From Muribaculaceae bacterium (GTDB taxonomy: Bacteria; Bacteroidota; Bacteroidia; Bacteroidales; Muribaculaceae), in assembly GCA_024400895.1 (NCBI GenBank), contig JAKSMA010000179.1:1-5175 (forward strand): a stretch of 5,175 nucleotides of DNA, given 5' to 3'. Of this stretch, positions 1 through 5,162 are shown piece by piece. Position numbers and translations under genes: made by a program. Below the pieces are notes generated by a model. It had not been told where the DNA came from and made no database searches. It saw only the letters and a list, made by a program, of their open reading frames with translations. Each line of letters starts with the position of its first letter. Position 1 is the stretch's first letter.

Positions 1-1088
1 ATCCCGACAACGACCTTGCCCTCGCGCATGGCGGAGGTCATTATATAGCCCCACCTTTTGCGCAAAAAATGCAAATCGACCTGTGCACCCTCCCTATGTG
101 GTATGCGATGAGTGGCAGCATGATATTAGTCGAGAATAGGCAAATGAGCGAATGGGTAGATTCCACAAGCGCTCGTTGGGGACTTTCCATAAAAGGAATA
201 ACACGCGAGCAACTTGCCGGCATCGAAGCGTCCATACACCCTTGGGGATGGAGCGGCACGATCAAAAAGCGTCTCATCAAAGCAGGCGTAAAGGCTAATT
301 TACTTCCAGCAGACAGCACTTTATCCAATGTTAGAAAGCTCGCACACCGCACCAACTCCATAGCTATGCACAAATTCATACAAGAGCACACCACTCTCCC
401 ACTTTCGCCCAGCCCTGTTGAATGCGAAAGTTTCAACGAAGTGAGTGCTTTCGCCAATTCACATCCAGGTAGTTACATCAAAATGCCATGGTCTGGTAGC
501 GGCCAAGGTGTTTACCACGCTATAGAGCCTGGCACCATTGAATTTGAACGATGGTGCAAAGGCGCACTGAAGCGACAGGGGTCATTGCTCTGCGAAATTG
601 GCCTTCACCGCATTCTTGATTTCGCTCTGGAATTCAAATGCACCAATGGCAATGCAGAATTTGTAGGATATTCCGTTTTTGAGAGCGACTTCCACAGCCA
701 ATACAAGGCCGGCGTCGTTGCGAACAAGCAACGCTTATTGAGCATTATTGAAGCCATATTTCCTGACATATCGAAAATCATCCCGGTAGTCGCTCAGGCT
801 GTCAACAGCATTTACGCAAGTCAGTACGACGGATTTCTCGGAGTAGACATGCTTCTCTATGATGACAATGACGAAATCAAACTTGATCCTTGTGTCGAGG
901 TGAATCTTCGCGCCACGATGGGACTTGTTACCTGTATGGTTGGCGAGCACATTTTGCCTAATGGAACGACTGGCAAATTCAAGATAGAATACAGCAAAAA
1001 CGGTTTCCCCGAACTAAAGGGAAACCGCATATACCTCACACCAATATTTGAGGGTACCCAATATTGTGCCTATGTTGAACTGGATTAA
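1..1088 (+). CDS. ATP-grasp-fold protein of unknown substrate, 5'-truncated by the window edge
   Basis: The reading frame is open from base 3 and continues into the first visible ATG at 69, so that ATG (codon 23 of the visible frame) is almost certainly internal and the real start lies left of the window. The upstream segment encodes PDNDLALAHGG (bases 3-35), which looks like a conserved N-terminal motif rather than leader sequence. Two ATP-grasp signatures are visible. One is a lysine plus glycine-rich loop, YIKMPWSGSGQGVY (bases 474-515), of the K-x-x-x-S-G-x-G type that binds ATP phosphates. The other is a C-terminal acidic/Asn block, GVDMLLYDD then PCVEVNLRATMG (about 843-923), whose Glu, Asn and Arg resemble the Mg-ATP site of carboxylate-amine ligases. 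ATP-grasp enzymes usually couple ATP hydrolysis to joining a carboxylate to an amine or thiol; the substrate here is not apparent. No signal peptide is visible, and cytoplasmic location is inferred. The stop codon overlaps that of the convergent maf gene. Fold confident, function unknown. Confidence 0.8.
   Translation, partial: PDNDLALAHGGGHYIAPPFAQKMQIDLCTLPMWYAMSGSMILVENRQMSEWVDSTSARWGLSIKGITREQLAGIEASIHPWGWSGTIKKRLIKAGVKANLLPADSTLSNVRKLAHRTNSIAMHKFIQEHTTLPLSPSPVECESFNEVSAFANSHPGSYIKMPWSGSGQGVYHAIEPGTIEFERWCKGALKRQGSLLCEIGLHRILDFALEFKCTNGNAEFVGYSVFESDFHSQYKAGVVANKQRLLSIIEAIFPDISKIIPVVAQAVNSIYASQYDGFLGVDMLLYDDNDEIKLDPCVEVNLRATMGLVTCMVGEHILPNGTTGKFKIEYSKNGFPELKGNRIYLTPIFEGTQYCAYVELD
1042..1066. 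repeat. Short inverted repeat near the convergent gene end
   Basis: A 7-bp perfect inverted repeat, CAATATT (1042-1048) and AATATTG (1060-1066), flanks the palindrome GGGTACCC (1052-1059). As RNA it could fold as 7 bp, a 3-base bulge, then 2 G-C pairs closing a 4-base loop. It lies inside the last codons of the ATP-grasp gene, about 20 bases before its stop. Neither strand has a T-run after it, so it is not a classical intrinsic terminator. It may be chance. Confidence 0.35.
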
Positions 1089-1660
1089 AATGTTTTCAGT
1101 AGCGCATAGAGTCGCTGAACGGGCAACCCCATCACATTGTAAAAACTACCATTGATACCTTTAATGCCCATGTAGCCAATCCATTCCTGGATGCCATACG
1201 ACCCAGCCTTGTCAAATGGGCTGTAATTATCAACGTAGTATTTGATTTCGTCAACAGACAGTGGCGCAAACTCAACTTCCGAACTGCAAGCAAAAGATTC
1301 AACCCTCTCCTTCGTAGAAATTGTTACACCAGTCACCACCGTGTGAACATTACCAGAAAGTTGCGACAACATATTTTCTGCATCAGCAGCATCTTTAGGT
1401 TTGCCAATCACTTTTCCTCCAAGAATCACAACGGTATCTGCTGTAATGATTAATTCATTAGCTTTAACATCATAGGCACTTGCCTTTAATCGTGAAAGAT
1501 ACACGGGTATTTCTTCAACAGGCAATTCTTCCGGGTATGTTTCCTTGATACCCTTCACAACTTCTACAGTAAATTTAATACCCAATCCATCAAGCAACTC
1601 TTTTCTTCTCGGAGAGCCACTTGCAAGAATAATATTGTATTTTTTTAGATTATCTAACAT
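1085..1660 (-). CDS. maf: Maf-family nucleotide pyrophosphatase, YhdE type (probable dTTP/UTP pyrophosphatase)
   Basis: This 191-residue protein has the usual Maf length and is full-length. The family hydrolyses nucleoside triphosphates, including non-canonical ones, to monophosphate and pyrophosphate in the cytoplasm; the YhdE branch prefers dTTP, UTP and modified pyrimidine nucleotides. Visible motifs are the N-terminal loop ASGSPRRKELL (residues 13-23), TADTVV with the key acidic Asp75, GKPKDA (86-91, Lys87), DKAGSYGIQ (150-158) and NGSFYNVMGLP (170-180). The DKAGxYGIQ block and general match to E. coli YhdE favour this branch over the m7GTP-specific YceF branch. It is the last gene of the minus-strand operon, 15 bases after the kdsC stop. 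Its TAA overlaps the TAA of the convergent ATP-grasp gene. Older annotations call it a septum-formation inhibitor; the enzymatic role is better supported. Family assignment is firm; exact substrate is inferred. Confidence 0.95.
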   Translation of the reverse strand: MLDNLKKYNIILASGSPRRKELLDGLGIKFTVEVVKGIKETYPEELPVEEIPVYLSRLKASAYDVKANELIITADTVVILGGKVIGKPKDAADAENMLSQLSGNVHTVVTGVTISTKERVESFACSSEVEFAPLSVDEIKYYVDNYSPFDKAGSYGIQEWIGYMGIKGINGSFYNVMGLPVQRLYALLKTF

Positions 1661-1675
1661 CTCTGTATTCTACAT

Positions 1676-2200
1676 TTACCAGCCGAAAGCTTTTTGGTCG
1701 CTCATCCAAAGCCCTTGAGCTTTCATCACTTGTTCCAAAAGTTCACGTCCCACTCCGTAACCACCGGTTTTTGGTGATATATAGGAAGCCACCTGCTTCA
1801 CTTCATCGGCGGCATCGGCTGGAGCAACGGCCAATCCCACATATTGCATTGCCTGAATGTCGGGGATGTCATCGCCCACGAACGCCACCTCGTCGGATTG
1901 AAAATCATTGTCAGCCATCCACTGCTGAAGTATGGGCAACTTCACAGACGAACCCAAATACACATCTTTAATCCCCAGACCACGGAAACGTACATCCACA
2001 GCTTTAGTGTTGCCGCCGCTGATAATGGCTATTTTCAGTCCTTTCTTCACAGCAAGTTGAAGTGCATAGCCATCCTTTATGCTCACCATACGCAATGGTT
2101 CTCCTTCTGGTGACAAAGGTATAGTGGAGGGAGAAAGCACACCATCCACATCAAATGCAATGCCTTTAATCTTCTTCAAGTCGTAATTTATCGAGCTCAT
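1676..2200 (-). CDS. kdsC: 3-deoxy-D-manno-octulosonate 8-phosphate (KDO-8-P) phosphatase, HAD family
   Basis: KdsC removes the phosphate from KDO 8-phosphate to give KDO, the sugar joining lipid A to the LPS core, and acts in the cytoplasm. I chose the ATG at 2200 (174 residues). A TTG two codons upstream, at 2206, would overlap the preceding stop by 4 bases and is less likely than an ATG 2 bases after that stop. HAD motifs, numbered from this ATG, are AFDVDGVLS (15-23) with nucleophile Asp17 and acid/base Asp19, IISGG (59-63) as motif II, a Lys in SSVKLP (84-89) and VGDDIPD (108-114) as the Mg-binding motif IV. The C-terminal KTGGYGVGREL (144-154) fits the KdsC tail that reaches the neighbouring subunit's active site in these capless tetramers. 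The length is typical of KdsC without a cap domain. It sits between the nitroreductase and maf genes in the minus-strand operon. Confidence 0.93.
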   Translation of the reverse strand: MSSINYDLKKIKGIAFDVDGVLSPSTIPLSPEGEPLRMVSIKDGYALQLAVKKGLKIAIISGGNTKAVDVRFRGLGIKDVYLGSSVKLPILQQWMADNDFQSDEVAFVGDDIPDIQAMQYVGLAVAPADAADEVKQVASYISPKTGGYGVGRELLEQVMKAQGLWMSDQKAFGW

Positions 2201-2202
2201 AA

Positions 2203-2748
2203 TCAATCTTCAGTTAAATCATTCCATACGCCAATATGCACCTTTTCCCATCTTAATTTTTCAGGGTCAGCAGGTTTGCGATCTTCGTCTTTGTTGCCGA
2301 TGGTAATCACACATAGCACTTGCTGCTCTGGGGCAATATTGAAAAGCCGCTTCACCTCATCCCCCGCAGTGGTTTCATCATCAAACATTCGGTTGCGGAC
2401 TTGAATCCAGCAACTTCCAAGCCCCAAAGCCTCAGCCTGAAGTTGAAGATATGCAGCAGCAATCGAAGCATCTTCCACCCAAACATCACTCACCGAGGCA
2501 TCAGCACTAACTATCACAGCCAATTTACAGCGCGCAATAGGAGTCGCAAATTGTGGTTTACATTGCGACAATCGTTCCAACTGCTGCTTATCTTCTACAA
2601 CAGTAAACGACCAGGAGCGCTGGTTTTTAGAAGTTGGGGCAAGTAATGCCGCTTCCAAAAGCGTTTTCACATCATCAGCCGATAGCTCTTTGTCTTGATA
2701 TTTACGAATGCTGTGGCGCGTCAACAGCATTGAATGAAAATCTGTCAT
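2203..2748 (-). CDS. Nitroreductase-family FMN-dependent oxidoreductase
   Basis: This 181-residue protein is a compact nitroreductase-fold flavoprotein, expected to be a homodimer in the cytoplasm that uses NAD(P)H and FMN to reduce a nitro- or quinone-like substrate; the physiological substrate is not visible. Evidence: an N-terminal FMN-phosphate motif TRHSIRKYQD (residues 10-19, Arg11, Ser13, Arg15), LLAPTSKNQRSW (35-46), a helix VEDASIAAAYLQLQAEALGLGSC (91-113) typical of the dimer/FMN core followed by W-I-Q-V, and a C-terminal VLCVITIGNKDE plus RKPADPEKLRWEKV, matching the family's usual IGxP/KP tail region. The ATG at 2748 overlaps the TGA of the upstream lipoprotein gene (ATGA, 2745-2748), and its own TGA lies 2 bases before the kdsC ATG, so it is probably translated by coupling. 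Subfamily not resolved; the gene name is left blank. Confidence 0.9.
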   Translation of the reverse strand: MTDFHSMLLTRHSIRKYQDKELSADDVKTLLEAALLAPTSKNQRSWSFTVVEDKQQLERLSQCKPQFATPIARCKLAVIVSADASVSDVWVEDASIAAAYLQLQAEALGLGSCWIQVRNRMFDDETTAGDEVKRLFNIAPEQQVLCVITIGNKDEDRKPADPEKLRWEKVHIGVWNDLTED

Positions 2749-3110
2749 TTTTTCTTTGTGTTTAATGATTGTTGTTCCCCCTTAACATATGTGTCCATCA
2801 CATCTACAGCGGTGTCGCCAGCCACCCATTTGAAGGATGAGCCTTGGGCTCCTTGCACCTCTTTGCCTTTATAGTAAGCTGAGTATCCATCTTTAGCATA
2901 CCCACCGCCAAGCACTTTAAATGTTGAAGGCTGTGCCACATCAATGGTGTCACCATTATAATAATAGTGCAACGAGTCGCAAGAATAGCCATCACCAAGC
3001 GCTTCCCCAATAATTTTGGGTTGTTTCGCTGTTTTTGACTCTTTCTGCTCTTCTTTGCTACACGACACCATCAGAAGTGTTACTCCGAAAAACAACAAAT
3101 ACTTTTTCAT
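2745..3110 (-). CDS. Small lipoprotein with tandem 29-residue DKNYW-like repeats
   Basis: This 121-residue protein begins with a lipoprotein signal peptide: MKK, a hydrophobic stretch (residues 4-15), then the lipobox MVSC with Cys17 as the predicted lipidated residue, followed by SKEEQ and a charged linker. It should be anchored in an envelope membrane; which membrane and leaflet are not clear. After the linker lie two repeat units that align without gaps (42-70 and 71-99), sharing Asp4, Tyr9-Tyr10, Gly12, Ala18-Gln19, Ser21 and Phe23-Lys24 of the unit. A degenerate third start (100-114) keeps Asp4, Tyr9 and Lys11-Gly12. The pattern D..YY.G..+..A...SFK.L resembles the DKNYW repeat family of secreted proteins, a name I give from memory of the consensus. 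Function unknown. It is the first gene of the minus-strand operon, and its TGA overlaps the nitroreductase ATG. A promoter candidate lies just upstream. Confidence 0.85.
   Translation of the reverse strand: MKKYLLFFGVTLLMVSCSKEEQKESKTAKQPKIIGEALGDGYSCDSLHYYYNGDTIDVAQPSTFKVLGGGYAKDGYSAYYKGKEVQGAQGSSFKWVAGDTAVDVMDTYVKGEQQSLNTKKK
2814..2987 (-). repeat. Two tandem 87-base coding repeats (29-residue units) in the lipoprotein gene
   Basis: Unit 1 covers residues 42-70 (bases 2987-2901) and unit 2 residues 71-99 (bases 2900-2814). The units are the same length and need no gap: Asp at unit position 4, Tyr at 9 and 10, Gly at 12, Ala-Gln at 18-19, Ser at 21, Phe-Lys at 23-24. A partial unit follows (residues 100-114, to base 2769), and residues 33-41 resemble the tail of an earlier one (ALGDG compared with VLGGG). 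The similarity is at protein level, so the duplication is old. Confidence 0.75.
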
Positions 3111-3135
3111 ATTTATTACCAGAATTATCTCGGTT

Positions 3136-3167
3136 CAAAATTAACATAAATAACTCGTGTTTGCAAC
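3136..3167 (-). promoter_or_regulatory. Candidate Bacteroidetes-type promoter for the lipoprotein-nitroreductase-kdsC-maf operon
   Basis: On the minus strand, TAATTTTG (3143-3136) fits the Bacteroidetes -7 consensus TAnnTTTG exactly. GTTG (3167-3164), 20 bases upstream, is one mismatch from the -33 consensus TTTG. Transcription would start near 3130, leaving a leader of about 20 bases before the ATG at 3110. No Shine-Dalgarno is visible, as is usual in this phylum. Confidence 0.6.
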
Positions 3168-3213
3168 TTTTTCTTGCGAGCACAGCTCTTAAAATCTCAT
3201 TCTTACAAGCTAA

Positions 3214-3246
3214 TTAGACACATTTCACAAATTCTTACTAACTTTG
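3214..3246 (+). promoter_or_regulatory. Candidate Bacteroidetes-type promoter for the secreted protein / AlkD-like pair
   Basis: TAACTTTG (3239-3246) is an exact match to the TAnnTTTG -7 consensus. TTAG (3214-3217), 21 bases upstream, is a one-mismatch -33 element. The predicted start is near 3252, about 14 bases before the ATG at 3266. It points away from the minus-strand promoter candidate, and the two do not overlap. Confidence 0.6.
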
Positions 3247-3265
3247 TAACAAATATAATTACGAA

Positions 3266-3916
3266 ATGAGAGCGTTACTAACATACATACTGCTTTCCAT
3301 TTTTGCAGTGCACTGCTTTGCACAAGCAGAAAACGAAGTAGTTGATTCCGTTCTGGAAATCGACACTGTCTACATCTATCACGACTGGAAGGCAGTATTG
3401 AGCCACAGCCCTGTAGCTGCCTATTCTGGGCAAATCGTGTATCAAAACGACGAACTTGAAACGGTGATTTTCACCCCCGACCCCGAGCCACAGTTCGTTA
3501 TCGATAATCAAGCGCTTGCCGTCTGTGTTGGCGACTCCCTTTGGCTCGCAAGTGCCAACTACCTCAACACGCATTTCAAACAACAACGAAAATGGTTCAG
3601 GAACTACATGCCTCTATATTTCACAGAAAAAATTGCTTTCGTGCAATTTTGGAATGATGACCCTGAAAAAACTTTCATCTACGACTTCCATCCATCGTTT
3701 TTCATTATTGACTTTGTTGGCAAACAATTGGTGGAACTCAACTATAAGGTGCTCACATCGCTCCTTGCCCGATACCCCGACTTGCAATGCCGCTATCTCG
3801 GCATGAAGAAATTTAAAGAAAGAGATGTGGTAGATTTCTTTTTTATGCAATACATCGACCGATTGAATAAAGACGATGATGCACTCACTATTATCGAACA
3901 ATTAGAACTGCGCTAA
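3266..3916 (+). CDS. Secreted protein of unknown function
   Basis: I do not recognise this 216-residue protein with certainty. It starts with a clear Sec signal peptide: MRA, a hydrophobic core LLTYILLSIFAV (residues 4-15), and a likely signal peptidase I site after Ala19 in CFA-QA. Cys17 is not in a good lipobox (AVHC has His just before the Cys), so lipidation is unlikely. No further membrane segment is obvious, so the mature protein should be periplasmic or exported. The mature part is rich in aromatic residues, with a stretch MPLYFTEKIAFVQFW and later FIYDFHPSFFIIDFVG, suggesting a beta-rich body. A charged, probably helical C-terminus (YLGMKKFKERDVVDFFFMQY, then LNKDDDALTIIEQ) follows. 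The ATG lies just after a good promoter candidate. Its TAA is 3 bases before the next gene's ATG, so the two are probably one transcript. No catalytic motif is seen. Confidence 0.75.
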   Translation: MRALLTYILLSIFAVHCFAQAENEVVDSVLEIDTVYIYHDWKAVLSHSPVAAYSGQIVYQNDELETVIFTPDPEPQFVIDNQALAVCVGDSLWLASANYLNTHFKQQRKWFRNYMPLYFTEKIAFVQFWNDDPEKTFIYDFHPSFFIIDFVGKQLVELNYKVLTSLLARYPDLQCRYLGMKKFKERDVVDFFFMQYIDRLNKDDDALTIIEQLELR

Positions 3917-3919
3917 TAA

Positions 3920-4468
3920 ATGATGAGCAACGAAGATATTCTCAAAGAAACCCGCAAGCAATTTTTTGCTTACCGTAACGGAATTATTGCCGACTTTCTA
4001 CGTAAAAACGGCGACCCTCACACCATGATTATGGGATGCCTAATCACCGATATTGCACAAATTGCAAGCGCCATCACTCCAAATAAAGAGATAGCAGAAG
4101 CATTTTGGACCGACACCAAGCACCGCGAATGTCGCATGATTGCTCCCATGCTCTATCCCGAATCTGAAATGACGGAAGCCACGGCGATTGACTGGGCAGC
4201 AAGCGTGGAGTGCGAAGAAATAGCCGATGTGCTCTGCCATCGATTGCTTCGCAAATTGCCGTTTGCAGAAAAACTCTTCTATGCTCTTCAGACCAGTGAT
4301 GCGCCATTGGCGCTTTATACTTCCATGAGGCTATTACTCAACCTCGTGATGCTGAACAAAGTTGACAAAAACGAAAAGTTAAAGGTCATGCTTGAGCAGC
4401 AGAAGGAAAATGCAGTTCCCAAAATACGCTGCGTCATCGACAGCATATTAGAAGAATTTGAAAATTAA
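3920..4468 (+). CDS. AlkD-like HEAT-repeat protein (DNA alkylation repair family, activity unproven)
   Basis: This 182-residue, mostly helical protein with no signal peptide resembles the AlkD/AlkC-type DNA alkylation repair family, an alpha-helical HEAT-repeat solenoid that in characterised members excises positively charged alkylated bases. The pattern that suggests it is a helix around DIAQIASAI, then EAFWTDTKHRECRMIAPMLYP (residues 61-81; a Trp, then R-E-C/R followed by a hydrophobic helix), then WAASVECEEIADVLCHRLL and KLPFAEKLFYAL (about 92-125). The solenoid is shorter than AlkD (about 230 residues). AlkD's catalytic Asp in its W-D pair has no clear match (Cys-Glu occurs near that place), so glycosylase activity should not be assumed. 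Two ATGs in tandem (3920, 3923) are equally possible starts; the first is 3 bases after the upstream stop. It is probably co-transcribed with the secreted protein, which makes an odd pair. A terminator follows. Confidence 0.65.
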   Translation: MMSNEDILKETRKQFFAYRNGIIADFLRKNGDPHTMIMGCLITDIAQIASAITPNKEIAEAFWTDTKHRECRMIAPMLYPESEMTEATAIDWAASVECEEIADVLCHRLLRKLPFAEKLFYALQTSDAPLALYTSMRLLLNLVMLNKVDKNEKLKVMLEQQKENAVPKIRCVIDSILEEFEN

Positions 4469-4486
4469 AATGCCAAACAACAATAT

Positions 4487-4525
4487 ACGAAATCGGCGCA
4501 TCTCGCAAGATACGCCGATTTTGTT
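4487..4525. terminator. Intrinsic terminator between convergent genes, strongest on the plus strand
   Basis: AAATCGGCG (4490-4498) pairs perfectly with CGCCGATTT (4513-4521). After one C/A mismatch the stem continues with ATCT/AGAT (4500-4503 with 4508-4511), closing a CGCA loop. On the plus strand G-U, C-G and A-U pairs extend the base to 4487/4524, and TTTTGTT (4519-4525) provides the T-run. On the minus strand the hairpin begins directly after the metallohydrolase stop codon, but only CGATTTCGT follows, so termination there should be weaker. Confidence 0.85.
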
Positions 4526-5162
4526 ATACATAGGGGTTGTTTTGTCGTTCGTCTTCCACCGTTGTGGTCGGCCCATGGCCAGGAATCAAAACTGTATTAC
4601 CGGGCAATTCAAAAATCTTTGAGTGAATACTACTGATTAGTGTCCTTAAATTTCCGCCAGGCAAATCTGTACGTCCCACGCTCCTCTGGAAAATAGTGTC
4701 GCCCACAAAAGCGATGTTTTCTTGAGATATGTAGAAAACGACTCCGCCTTGTGTGTGCCCCGGTGTGGCTATAACCTTTATCTTCATTTCGCCTAAGCTC
4801 AATTCATCGCCATCTTCCAAATCTTTGTCAATTGAAAGCGAATTTGTCTGAATAGGCAAATGAAACAAGGAGGCTTGAGCCGACATGGAAAATGCCAACA
4901 TAGAATCTTTCTTTGAGCCATAAACCTGAGCTCCGAATTTTTCAGCAGCCCACCTTGCTGCACATGCATGGTCAATATGGGAGTGCGACAACAGTATGTA
5001 TTTCACATTCAGTTTCTCTCTCGAAACGATTTCTTCCACAGCTTGATACTCTTTAGCGTCCATCATTCCGGGATCAATGATTGCAGCTTCCAATGTAGCC
5101 TCATCCCACACAACAAACACATTCTCCCCAAACAGTTGGGTAATTACATTTTCAATTTTCAT
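4524..5162 (-). CDS. Metallo-beta-lactamase-fold hydrolase, glyoxalase II-like (YcbL/GloB2 type)
   Basis: This 212-residue cytoplasmic protein has the full metal-binding set of the metallo-beta-lactamase superfamily: LLSHSHIDHA (residues 57-66; His60, His62, Asp64, His65), TPGHTQGG (His136), FVGDTIF (Asp155) and IPGHGP (His196). These bind two metal ions, usually zinc or iron. The block FQRSVGRTDLPGGN (158-171) and the short length without the extra C-terminal helical domain of classical glyoxalase II (about 250 residues) match the YcbL-type branch, some of which hydrolyse S-lactoylglutathione or related thioesters. Bacteroidales generally lack glutathione, so the natural substrate may differ; that is inference. 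The N-terminal MKIENVITQLFGENVFVVWD and AAIIDPG are typical of the family start, supporting the ATG at 5162. Only 13 bases remain upstream, in which I see no promoter. It converges on the AlkD-like gene and shares the terminator hairpin. Confidence 0.92.
   Translation of the reverse strand: MKIENVITQLFGENVFVVWDEATLEAAIIDPGMMDAKEYQAVEEIVSREKLNVKYILLSHSHIDHACAARWAAEKFGAQVYGSKKDSMLAFSMSAQASLFHLPIQTNSLSIDKDLEDGDELSLGEMKIKVIATPGHTQGGVVFYISQENIAFVGDTIFQRSVGRTDLPGGNLRTLISSIHSKIFELPGNTVLIPGHGPTTTVEDERQNNPYV

Noticed and set aside
41..457. A 138-codon minus-strand open frame opposite the ATP-grasp gene
   Set aside because: It is wholly antisense to a frame with clear ATP-grasp motifs, its product has no recognisable domain, and no promoter is visible.
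735..1039. Two minus-strand open frames (735-950 and 857-1039)
   Set aside because: They lie opposite the metal-binding block of the ATP-grasp gene, overlap each other and have no family features.
1771..2113. Two overlapping plus-strand open frames opposite kdsC
   Set aside because: Both are antisense to a gene with complete HAD motifs; their low-complexity, His/Arg/Pro-rich products look like shadow translation.
2320..2646. A 108-codon plus-strand open frame opposite the nitroreductase gene
   Set aside because: It is antisense to the FMN-binding core of a well-supported gene, with no motifs of its own.
3035..3217. A 60-codon plus-strand open frame crossing the lipoprotein start and the intergenic region
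   Set aside because: It would overlap the lipoprotein signal peptide and the minus-strand promoter candidate; no promoter precedes it and the product has no recognisable feature.
3199..3238. ATTCTTAC occurs twice (3199-3206 and 3231-3238), 32 bases apart, upstream of the secreted-protein gene
   Set aside because: Eight-base AT-rich repeats are expected by chance in such intergenic DNA; the spacing is about three helical turns, but nothing else supports an operator.
3278..3901. Several open frames on both strands within the secreted-protein gene
   Set aside because: The plus-strand frame at 3266 has a signal peptide, a promoter and an operon partner; the others have none of these.
4040..4307. 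Two minus-strand open frames opposite the AlkD-like gene
   Set aside because: They overlap each other in different frames and are antisense to the better-supported gene; no start signal or domain is visible.
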